Source: Dioscorea cayenensis subsp. rotundata
Taxonomy: Eukaryota > Streptophyta > Magnoliopsida > Dioscoreales > Dioscoreaceae
Reading direction: 5' to 3'
NCBI RefSeq assembly: GCF_009730915.1
Contig: NC_052489.1
Span: 30,497,916-30,561,915 of the forward strand
DNA: 64,000 bases
Shown: in pieces, positions 38,908-49,080 of the stretch
Numbering within the stretch: the first letter of the stretch is position 1
Layout of the letters: each line of letters starts with the position of its first letter
Notes under the pieces: model-generated
The model's database searches: none
Told to the model about the DNA's origin: nothing
The model's input: the letters and a program-made list of their open reading frames with translations, nothing else
Program-made: the position numbers and the translations under genes

Positions 38908-39661
38908 GAGTTTAACTTGCCTGATTTGATTTGAGAATCAAATAAATTTTTTTTTCTGTCTGTGTTATATTATGCTATCACATATTTATTTATTTTTTAA
39001 ATTATAATTAAATTTTTTACGTGGATACGTGGTATAGTATGATAAATTGGTTTGAAAACCAAATAAGTTTTTGTTTCTGTCTTATGCTACCACATATTTA
39101 TTTATTTATTTAATTATAATTAATTTTTTCAAATGGATAAGTGGTATCGTATGATAAACTGGTTTGAGAACCAAGTAAATTCTTTTTTCTGTCTATCTTA
39201 TGCTACCACATATTTATTTATTTATAATTATTTCTTTCATGTGGATATGTGGTATCGTATGATAAACTGGTTTGGGAACCAAGTAAGTTCTTGTTTCTGT
39301 CTATCTTATGCTACCACATATTTATTTATTTTTTTAATTATAATTAATTTTTTCACGTGGATATGTGGTATCGTATGATAAACTGGTTTGGGAACCAAGT
39401 AAGTTCTTGTTTCTGTCTATCTTATGCTACCACATATTTATTTATTTTTTTAATTATAATTAATTTTTTCACGTGGATATGTGGTATCGTATGATAAACT
39501 GGTTTGAGAACCAAGTAAGTTCTTGTTTCTGTCTATCTTATGCTACCACATATTTATTTATTTATTTATTTATAATTAATTTTTTCACGTGGATACATGG
39601 TATCATATGATAGACTAGAATCAAAAATTTGCTTGATTCTCAAACCAAGTGAGTTGAACTC
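38908..39661. mobile_element. TIR element with six tandem units (EH5 promoter)
   Basis: Six head-to-tail copies of a 108-116 bp unit (starts near 38931, 39051, 39162, 39270, 39386, 39502), each with GAGAACCAAGTAAGTTCTTG-like, TATGCTACCACATATTTATT-like and GGTATCGTATGATAAACTGG-like blocks. Units 4 and 5 are nearly identical. The array sits between imperfect inverted ends: GAGTTTAACTTG...TTTGAGAATCAAATAAA on the left and, reversed, GAGTTCAACTCACTTGG/TTTGAGAATCAAGC on the right. The paralogous spacers of EH3 and EH6 lack it, so it was inserted as a block. Confidence 0.7.
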
Positions 39662-40519
39662 CATACAAATTTACTCTTTTATTTAATTAAAAGATTTGAA
39701 AACAATTTATGTGATTTTTTAACTTATAAACAAATATTTTTAAATTTATGATAACCGCGGAGAGATGAACTAACTTCATGCTGGTGGGAGTGTAGAGATG
39801 GAGCTGTTGTGATATAGATCTATTAAAAGAATTTAAGTAATTATATTATATTTAAAAGACAACAGAGTATAGTCATGTTTAAACTGAATCAAAATCAATT
39901 CGACGTCTAATTAATTTGAGGCATCAATATGATGCTTTTTTTTTTTTAATATGAAATCATTTTTGTTTTCATCTAATTATAATTTTTCTGCAATATTTTT
40001 TTGTGTAAATTTGTGTCTTATGTGAGCTTGTTACTCTTTGTTATTTCTTTTTAACTGTTACATAAACCAATAAAATATGACTGATAAAAGACGAATATAC
40101 AAAGAATTTAAAGAATATTAAGTAAATTTTAGGACAACACCCATAAAAAAGATATTGGTATATCATTCTCCTTTTGAATCAAATTATAGAAAATACATTG
40201 AATATCCACTAATGGTAGATATATAATATCAATGTGTACAATGACTTTGTTTTAACAGTAACATGAACCATGATCATGATTATTAGGGTTAAAATATGAT
40301 ATTTTTTCTTTTATTTTTTCATAAATTGTGATTTATCTGTATTTATCTAAAAATAAATAAATAAATAAATACGATATTTTATTATTGTATCATTGTGAGT
40401 TGGACATATTTGTTACATATTTTATTAATTGCGGATTTTCATTAGAGGTGAGAAGCAATTATTAGTAGCACTATCCATCACCGTCCCTCAGGCCAAATAA
40501 TGTTTATGTAGTATTATTC

Positions 40520-40752
40520 AAATTGATTTAGTCAGTCTTTTATATAAAATGTTGTATCTCTTTCATAGTGGTTGCATGGTAGTATTAATTTGATTTAGTC
40601 TTTGAAAATCTTCTGGACATGTACATAAAAAGGTTTTCATCAGCCTATGTGACATCTAGTTAAATCAATAAACTTTTAAGTAGTTGAAAAGATATCACAG
40701 CTATCTATCTTTTGACAACTTTTTGATAAAACGGTGCTTATCGCCTTTATCC

Positions 40753-40783
<31 letters not shown>

Positions 40784-41330
40784 TGCGTAGTTAAAAAAAC
40801 GTCCGTAGATTCAAATTATGAATAGTAACACAATAAAAAAATGGGTTATACAGTGTTTTAATCTGAACTATTCAATCATTTTCAGCACAGTAACTTAACA
40901 CATCACAATTTTTCAACCCTATTTCTACCAGCACTTACAATACAGAATTTATGAGCAAACAACTCACCTACCAGCAAACAACTCACCTACCAGCAAACAA
41001 CTCACCCACCCACAAACTGTTACCAACTGCATACGCCCTAGAATCCTTTTTCTTATATATATATATATATATATAATTATGAGTGTGATCAAAATGGGTT
41101 TAGTGAATCTTTTATATGAAATGTTTTATCTATGCCCTCTATGGTTGCATAATTGAGAGATTTATTAACTCGATATAGTTTTTGAAAATTTTCTAGACAT
41201 GCACACAACGGAATTTTTATCGCCCAATGTGATATTTAGTTAATTAATAAACTTCTAAGTAGTTGAAAAGATATCATAGTCGCTTCTCTTTTAACAACCT
41301 TTTAATAATATGGTGTTTGTCATCTTTGTT
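40520..41330. repeat. Direct duplication of about 230 bp, copies 570 bp apart
   Basis: The segments 40520-40750 and 41099-41330 align over their length (TTTAGTCAGTCTTTTATAT versus TTTAGTGAATCTTTTATAT; both contain AAGTAGTTGAAAAGATATCA). Between them lie TA microsatellites and three copies of a 20-bp-class unit AGCAAACAACTCACCTACC (about 40961-41018). The duplication is found only in the EH5-EH6 spacer. Confidence 0.65.
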
Positions 41331-41508
41331 AAAATATATATATTTATATATTTATTTATTTTTTTGTTATGAGTATGATCAAAATGGTCTTTTCTTTTAT
41401 ATGTCAAGAAATTGATTTTTTTTCCCTCCCAAAATCATGACTTGTATATTATATTCAATGTTTTGAACACTCATTTGGTCTAGGCTGTCTAGCTAGGTAA
41501 GTTTTTGG

Positions 41509-41800
41509 CAAGGTTGTCAGACCCGGACCGGTTCAGCCGGTTCAACCAGAAAAACCAAGAACCGGCCATGTGGCCGGCCTGGATATACCCCATTGACCCG
41601 GGTATTAAAAAACCCGGTGTTAACCCGGTGACCCGGGCGGTTCAATCGGGAACCGATTGACCCGGCCGGGTCAATCGGGTCACAATGTTTAATTTTTTTT
41701 TACAATATTTAATAATATATTATTATTATTTCATTAGAAACCACAAAATCGTGTATATTTATTAATATTAATTTATAATTTATAATCAATAAATAGAATT

Positions 41801-41835
<35 letters not shown>

Positions 41836-42370
41836 ACAAAAATTTACATTTAAATAAAATATATTAATGTGTTATGTAAATACTTTCTAAAAATTTAATT
41901 TATTAAGAAAATAAAACAATAAATGAGTGTAATTTTATTATAAAAATATAAAATTAAAGTATTCTAATTAAATAAAAAATATAAGAAAATTTAAAACAAA
42001 ATAAAAACTCAATTGAGATATAAGAATTACTGAATTAAATTTCTTATTTATTTTAACAAAATCAACCAATAAATAAATAAATAACACCGAGAGAAGTTCG
42101 ATAATTATATATTAATATATTAAATTTGTAAATATTTAAAAAATGTAAAAATAAATGACATAATTAGAAAACTTTACTGTATATAAGGTCATTTATCAAT
42201 TTAAATATCAAATTTGAGTAGGTTTTTATAATATAATTATGGATTTAATATTATATTTGCTCATTATTAATTATTATAATATTTTTTATATTTAATTATT
42301 GATTCCGGTTTAACTTGGTCGAACCCAATAACCCCTGACCCCTGGGCTTAGCTGGGTCTGACAACCTTGG
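41509..42370. mobile_element. Non-autonomous TIR DNA transposon, 862 bp
   Basis: Inverted ends CAAGGTTGTCAGACCC and GGGTCTGACAACCTTGG match over about 15 bp. GC-rich arms full of ACCGG/CCGGT/GACCCG motifs enclose an AT-rich, non-coding core. The flanking TTTTTGG and TTATTGG could be a diverged target duplication. The EH6 upstream spacer (near 46760-46800) has the same surrounding sequence without the element. The arms look related to the element at 25610-26174. Confidence 0.7.
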
Positions 42371-42909
42371 TTATTGGAACTTTATCAAGCTATTGTAGCT
42401 CATTCTCCTTTTTATCTTCAGTTTCATATCAAGAGATTTGAACCGGAGAAAGAAGGTAAGGAGATTTATTTCTATTTTTTTTATAAATATAAATAAACCA
42501 AGTGTTATCGAAAAATATATATGAGAAGTCGAACTCTACAACACTTATGCAGTTTATTTGTGTGAGTCAAAATTTAAACCCTTCTCCTCAACAAATCAAC
42601 ACCTATGTGAAAATTCGATGTCGACAAACTAAATTATTGTTAGTAGTTAGAGAGTTGTTAGACTATAATAATGGTTGAGTTCGACCAATAAAGTGGTTTT
42701 TAAATTTTATTTAAAACTTTTATGGTATTACTGATCCTAATAGCTACCAAACCTCTGTATATCAATTATTAATATGAAGGTTTGGGATGTGAAAAAACGT
42801 TTCTTAATTTTGTTATTTATTTAATTCCATTTTGAGACTACCACTCATTTCGAGCTAAGAGTTTTTTGGTTTATTCATTTTATAATAAATATATAAATAC
42901 ATTTCGAGT

Positions 42910-42935
42910 TTGTTTATTTTTTCGGGTCTAGACTA
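42910..42935. other. Deletion junction: type I gene missing between EH6 and EH5
   Basis: Left of this point the sequence follows the block before EH4's 3' side (near 31690, TCGAGTTTGTTTAT). Right of it, from GGTCTAGACTAATCA, it follows the 3' flank of EH5 (near 36626, GGTCTTGACTAATCA). In the EH3-EH5 interval these two blocks are about 4.9 kb apart and enclose EH4. The junction is therefore where a type I gene would have been. Confidence 0.65.
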
Positions 42936-43207
42936 ATCATTTTTGTTTGTTTCCTATTTTGAAAAAAAAATTAATTACTGACTATAATCAACCAAACACT
43001 CTGTCTTTCCTTATCATGGTTTGGGACACATAATGACAGAGTTGTCACATGCAATGTTTTTTTTTCGAGAGAATTGAGTGAAGAGGCAAACTCTGTCATT
43101 ATGGGACAATAATACATAAAAGCAGCCCATAAACGAGCTGACAGGTTTTATTATAAACACAATTTGTTTAGCAACAAACAGTGTTTTGGTTACAGAAAAC
43201 AGGGTGA

Positions 43208-44936
43208 TCAGAATTTCTTGATGAAGTCCAGAATGTGCTGTGTGATTTCATGCGCCTTTTCCTGCTGGATGAAGTGGGCAACTCCTTTCATGACAACCAC
43301 TTCTTCAAGAAGTGGAACATCATGTTTGAAACCACCTTTGTGGATGTAATCCTGGATGCCTGGATAGTGATAAGTTAAGTCCAGATCTCCCACTATAAAC
43401 TTTGTAGGTACTTTTATTTGTGCTCCAGTCCACGGTTCTGTAAGCTCCCAGTTACTGCATCATTATATAATTAAACAAATACAAAATCACACATTTCGAA
43501 CTTTCCAGCTGAGTATCTGACCAAATAATACAATCATAGAAGAGAAAATTAACTAGGAAACACACTAACAAAGATTGCCTAGATTTTTACCTGTTCAAAC
43601 ATCGGTAATAGTTTAATCCACCAGACCAGCCAGACTTTTCAAACTTGTTACCGAAGTAGTCGATGTCTTCTTCAGAGATCCAATTAGGAAGAGAAAATTC
43701 ATCATTGGGTGAAATCCAACCTTCTTTGGGTATAAATATACCAGCAGGGTCACGAAGTGTGTAGAACTTCTTGATCACTCGTTTTGTGCTAACACGGCCA
43801 AATTCTGCTTCAATTACTCCTGGTTCCTGTATTCACATCCCATGTACGTTTGTTTCTTCAGTTAAAAATTTTCCAGGATTCTTCAACAACAGTCATAACA
43901 ATGCCACCATTAGCATTCGTGGTATATCAACTGATGACCATAATTCATGAAGTTAGTCACATGTGAAATGGAGTTGAAAAAACATATATGGCCTAGTTTT
44001 AGAAAGAATGGTCCCACACAGGTTCACCCTTTCAAGCATGTTGACGTTTCCAATTAAGTACATCAAAAGGTCCGTGATGCCGTTTGTATCAACAGCACAC
44101 ATAATAAATAAAGTGAAAATAGTACACTGGCAGCAAAGTAAGAGGTCTAAAACACAATGACAAAAGGAAGAGATGTGTGAAGAACCAGGTACAAAGAGAA
44201 AGGACCTTGCAACCACTGAAAGATCAGTGCAACGCCATAAAAGGTCATTAAATCTACTCGACAGATCATCATACAACTGAACTTGCCACAAAGCCCATGC
44301 TTTTGAACAACAGAACTTGTTGTCAGTCAGCTACACAGAGAACATACCTGAAACCTGCAAACGAAGTAGTCGTCGCCGTAGATAGACCTGTAGTAGTCAA
44401 CCGGCTTGATAGCTGGATTACGAGGCATATATGCAACACTAAGATTCACCAAAGCCTTCACCTTGTCCGGCCGGAACAAGCACAGGTGCCACGCCACCAG
44501 AGCTCCCCAGTCATGCCCAACTACAAACACCTTGCGTGCAAAAAATAAAAAGCACATTTTTTTTTTTATATCAAAATCACAAACATCAACCAAAAAAACA
44601 GAGAGCAATGAAAGAAAGGAAAGGGATGATTTTTACGAGACGATGAACAACCTGTGCTTGGCCAAGGATGGCGATTAGGGCGATGATGTCACCAACGAGA
44701 TGGAAGATGGAATAGGAGGAGATAGCGGAGGGAGAATCGGTATCACCATACCCACGAAGGTCAGGGGCGACTGCGTGGTAGCCTTTGTCGGCGAGGCCAT
44801 TGATCTGGTGACGCCATGAGTACCAGAGCTCCGGGAAGCCATGGAGCATGAGGACGATTGGTCCACCCATTCCCTTCTCCGCTATGTGCATGGCTATGCC
44901 ATTCACCTCCATTGTCCGATGACTGATCCCCTCCAT
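43208..44936 (-). CDS. EH6: soluble epoxide hydrolase, type II, lid Tyr replaced by Phe
   Basis: Exons: 44652-44936, 44348-44530, 43591-43826, 43208-43454; 316 aa, fully open. Nucleophile Asp102, second lid Tyr230, Asp260, His295 and HGFPE are present. The first lid position reads GDDYFVCRFQ: residue 151 is Phe (TTC) where all seven other genes have Tyr. By alignment with the human enzyme this Tyr corresponds to Tyr383, one of two that polarise the epoxide, so activity may be lowered or altered. Exon 1 matches EH3 except for one residue, and exon 4 matches EH5. Exon 3 is closer to EH8 in places (FGNKFEKSGW). Confidence 0.93.
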
Positions 44937-45411
44937 CTCCTCCTCCTCCTTCTTCTTCTTCTCCCTTGCTTCGATGGATGCTTTGCCTTCGTTGATGCCA
45001 TTGTTTTATAGCCATGATTAGAGGTTTTTTTTAATCAAATAAAAGTAATAAATACACATGCATAAATCAATAAAATAAAATAAGTCAAAAAGCCGCCGGG
45101 ATTTGTCGGTATTCATTGCACCACACCCAAGCTTTCTATTTGATTTAATTAAAAGATTTGTGAGGTGACTTATAGAATTTTTTAAATTATAAAAAATATT
45201 TTTAAATTTATAATGATAGCTGAGAGATGAACTAATTTGATAGCTCACCACTGATTTGGTAGTAGTGTAGGCACGGAGCTTTTGTGATATACACCTCTTA
45301 AGATAATTTAAGTAATTAATCAAGTTGCGCATAAAAGACAACGGAGTCAAGCCACATTTAAACAGAATCAAAGTCAATCGGACTAATAATTAACTTAGGC
45401 TCTATTATTTA

Positions 45412-45918
45412 TTTATTAATTTTTTAATAAAGTGAATAAATCATAATTTTTTTCAATGAAAAAGATAAATACAACAAACAAACAAAACACAATAACAAAA
45501 AAAAAAGAAACGATAGGGGGGGCTCTCACCAAGAGTGAGCACCACCTAAGCCTAAATAATAGGAAATAAAGTTGCAGAATAAACAAACAAGGCTAAAAGA
45601 ACACAGCTGAGAAAGCAAAGGTCACCAAAAGACACCAGAGGTCTTCTTCGGCTGCCAAGAAAAAGACCATGGATGAATCACTCCCGAATCGAGGGGTCCG
45701 TGGGAGAGCTTTCCTCAACTGACCTTAAGTTTATGAAGACGAGAGAGCGCTTCAACTTTTGGACTGAGTTGAAGGAATATGTTGGTGATGTGGATCCCTA
45801 GTCGTAGAAATCCAAGCAAGAAGCATGTGAATGATTTTGGTAATATTAGCAAAAGCATTCTGAAAGAGGTAATTAAAATACAATTGTTCCTTTCATGCTA
45901 GATATTCCACAGGGCTAT
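45412..45918 (-). mobile_element. 5'-truncated LINE 3' fragment
   Basis: Minus-strand translation starts LWNI*HERNN and continues FANITKIIHMLLAWISTT in another frame, matching LWNICIERNTRIF and FIKTANMLLSWFSTA at the end of LINE copy 2. The 3' end has TGATTTATTCAC then TTATTAAAAAA. Stops and a shift make it dead. It interrupts spacer sequence that is continuous upstream of EH3 (near 30200). Only about 500 bp were inserted or kept. Confidence 0.7.
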
Positions 45919-47689
45919 TAAACTATAACTTATAGTTTTATTATAATGTAAATCTTGATAAATAGGGCCATCAACATTATGCTTACAAAATATAATACAA
46001 TCGGTTTTTTTTTCTCATTTAATTGTTATTTTTACTGAATATTTTTTATGTAAATCATTGTCTTTTGTATTAGCTTATTATTGTTTGTTACTTATTTTAA
46101 TTGTTACATAAACCAGTAGAAAATTGCTGATTAAAGACCAGTACACAAAGAATTTTAGAAAATATTACGTAATTTTTTAGCATCACCTCCTATAAAATAT
46201 TGGTATTTTATTCTCACTCTAAATCAAGATAGGGCGGCATAAATATCGATGTATACAGTGACTTTGTTTTACCAGTGACATGAACTAAAGTATAATTATT
46301 AGGGTTAAAGTATAATATTTTTTTATTGTATTTTATTAGCTAGATATATTTGTTACATATATAATCAAGGAGATTTGATAAGGGTGAGAAAAAATTATTA
46401 GCAATGTTGTTCAATTGTTTATGTTATTATTTAAATTGGTTTAGTAGATCTCTATTAGAGGTGTTGTATCTCTCTCTTCTATGATTGCATGCCAAGAGAT
46501 TTTATTAGTTCAGTTTGATTTTTAAAATTTTTTTTAAGTGGGTACGTGCAAGACTTTCATCACCCATATGACACTTGGCCTATTTATCTTTTGATAACTC
46601 TTTAATGGGGGTGCTTGTCATTTTTGTCAAAAAAAAAAAAAAAAAATTCCATTGTTATGAAAATATTATTTAGTTTTATATAATTAGAAATTGATTTTTT
46701 TTCCTATAATCATGGTTTTTATGTATTATATTAAATGTTTTGAAAACTCATTCGGTCTAGTTAGGTAAGTTTTTGTAAAATTTATTAGGTTGTCGTAATT
46801 CATTCCCCTTTTGACCTTCAGTTTTAGATCAAAAAAATTTGAACTTCAGAATTGAGAAATAAGAAACTTAGAAGGTTTTTTTTTTTTGTTTTTGACAAAC
46901 CACATGTCAGATATTAACACACATAAAAAATTGCATTGTACAATATATGTGTCCTCTTTTAAGATTTGAACACATCTCCTCAATAAATGAACATCTTATG
47001 CAGGGATCAAAAGCCAATAGATCAAATGGCCCTGGAGCTAAGAAGTTTTTAGAGTATAATAATGGCTAGGTTCAACCAATATAGTTGTTTTTATGAATTT
47101 AATTTGAAACTTTCATGGGTATTCTTGATTCTAACCGTTTCTAAACTTCTATTTATTATTATTAATCCGAAAGTTTGGGAATGTGACCAAACGTCTCTTA
47201 ATTTTGTTATTTATTTAATTCCATTATAAGACTACATAAAAAACAAATAAATACATCTCGAGTTTGTTTATATTCTTCCCCTCATAAAAATTGGTAGCAT
47301 CTTGTTAGCAAAAAGGCATTTACCATGCATCTATTGCATTAATAGATTCCATTTTATCATTTTTCAGATAAAAAACAATAAATTTTACTTTTCCTCTTTT
47401 CATTAATATATTTTTTATTTTTTATTTTGTTATTATGCTTTTATAAAGAGTTAGTCAAAAGGTCGAAACTCTCACCATATTTTCTTTCCTGAATAACTTA
47501 AAATTACTACTGTTATTTGCCCCAAATAACTTTAGTCTTTTCATTATTACTAAAAATCGAACCAAATGTTTTTTTTTCTAAAATATAGATTTAAAAATAA
47601 TAATTAATTAATTAAAAAAAACCTCAATATCCCTGCCATATATATTTATCAATATAGACAAACATTACCCTTAACCCTTGTTGTACCTT

Positions 47690-48921
47690 TGTAAAAGAAT
47701 GTGGGAACCTTTCTGGGTTTGGTTCCCACATTCTTCCAATGTTAATATTTCTTCAGCTATCTATAATCATTTAAATCACAATTCTAATTTGAATCTGGAG
47801 TGGTCTGGTTGGAAAAAACTGTGGAAGCTTCATGTTGCTCCAAGGGTTAAACATTTTATTTGGCTTATGTTGCATGGTAAAATTTCTACTACTGATTTTC
47901 TTAATAGCATCAATATTGGCCCTAGGACCTTATGTGTTTTCTGCAATATTGAGAATGAATCCATTGAACACTTATTTCTTAAATGTCGTTGTGCACAACT
48001 GGTCTGGAATATTATTTTCAATACCTTGGCCATTACTATTTCATTCCATGATACTATATCTGCTGGATTTTGGCTTATTGACTACAACCTTTCTATTTAT
48101 ACTATATCTGTCATAGCTGCCAGTATTTGGTATTCATGGAAAGCTCGTTGTGATGCCATCTTCAATAACATCAGTCCCAATTTCTCTAACATTGCTTCAA
48201 AGGTTGTCGCCCATGTTAAGGAATTTATGCAAGAGAACTCATCTTCATTGGGTCGCAGACTTCTTCTCAACAACTTCTCCCACAGCAATGGCCTATTCCT
48301 CTTCTTTGCTCATTGCTGGAATGACAACACCAGGATAGGTAAGTTGGGATTTTTTGTTTCAAATTATGACTATGTTATCTCTTGTGCAGGGTGTTATACG
48401 TTCATGGCTGAGTCGCACCTTGAAGCTGGCATCAAAGTTATTGGCTTGGCAATTCGCACCTCGATAGATAGACAACTGGATATTAGACGTATTCTTCACT
48501 GCAATCCTGAAATTTCTCTTGCTCTGAGAGACGGCTGCACACCTGTATCCTGGAGACATGCACTGGCTTTCTCTGAAATCTCCCATCTCCTCCAAATTGC
48601 GGGTAATCCTACACTGATTGATATCCCAACTATCTGGAACTTACCAGCCTCAGCTCTGGCTTCTTCTAGCAACAACAATCATTTACTTTGCCTCTTTCTT
48701 ACTGGCCGTGACTTGCCTAGATGGGTCATGAGGACATTCTCTGAGAATGGTTTTACTTTCTAGCCTTTTATTTTTCCTTTTCAGTTGTCTTGTTTTATTG
48801 TTTTTGTTTGTTTTGTTTGTTTTGTTCTTATTAGTTTGGGCTTGTAATCCTTGAACTTTGTAAAACTTTTTTCTCTTATTAATAAAATCAGCTCTGTGAG
48901 CTCTTTCCCCAAAAAAAAAAA
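47690..48921 (+). mobile_element. 5'-truncated LINE with zf-RVT and RNase H domains, frame open
   Basis: An open frame to the stop at 48761-48763 encodes a zf-RVT segment (WKKLWKLHVAPRVKHFIW, then CVFCNIENESIEHLFLKC) and a C-terminal RNase H-like domain (GKLGFFVSNYD, MAESHLEAGIKV, PVSWRHALAFSEI). The 3' untranslated part has ATTAATAAAATC and ends in a poly(A) tail at 48911-48921. Reverse transcriptase and endonuclease are absent (5' truncation). The open frame suggests a fairly young insertion. It sits in the 3' flank of EH7; the sister flank of EH4 (near 32115-32165) lacks it. No clear target duplication was found. The RNase H tail sets it apart from LINE copies 1 and 2. Confidence 0.85.
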
Positions 48922-49080
48922 TCTTGAGACGAAATAAATTACTACATTCATAACGTATTAGTACAATTTTAAATAACTAATAAATCCATGTCTTTACAGA
49001 AAGTACCAATCACACCTTCCTTTTTTTGGGATTTATTTTCTAGTCTCTGCTTGTTTATTGATACGCAGAATAGAAGTTGA

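Noticed and set aside
39133-39378. 81-codon frame inside the EH5 promoter repeats
   Set aside because: The frame arises from the tandem units themselves; the peptide simply repeats.
38908-39661. Regular repeat array considered as a CRISPR
   Set aside because: Units are head to tail without distinct spacers, and the context is a plant nuclear genome.
45018-45377. 119-codon minus frame upstream of EH6
   Set aside because: Low-complexity, lies in spacer DNA shared with EH3 and EH5 where the frame is not kept.
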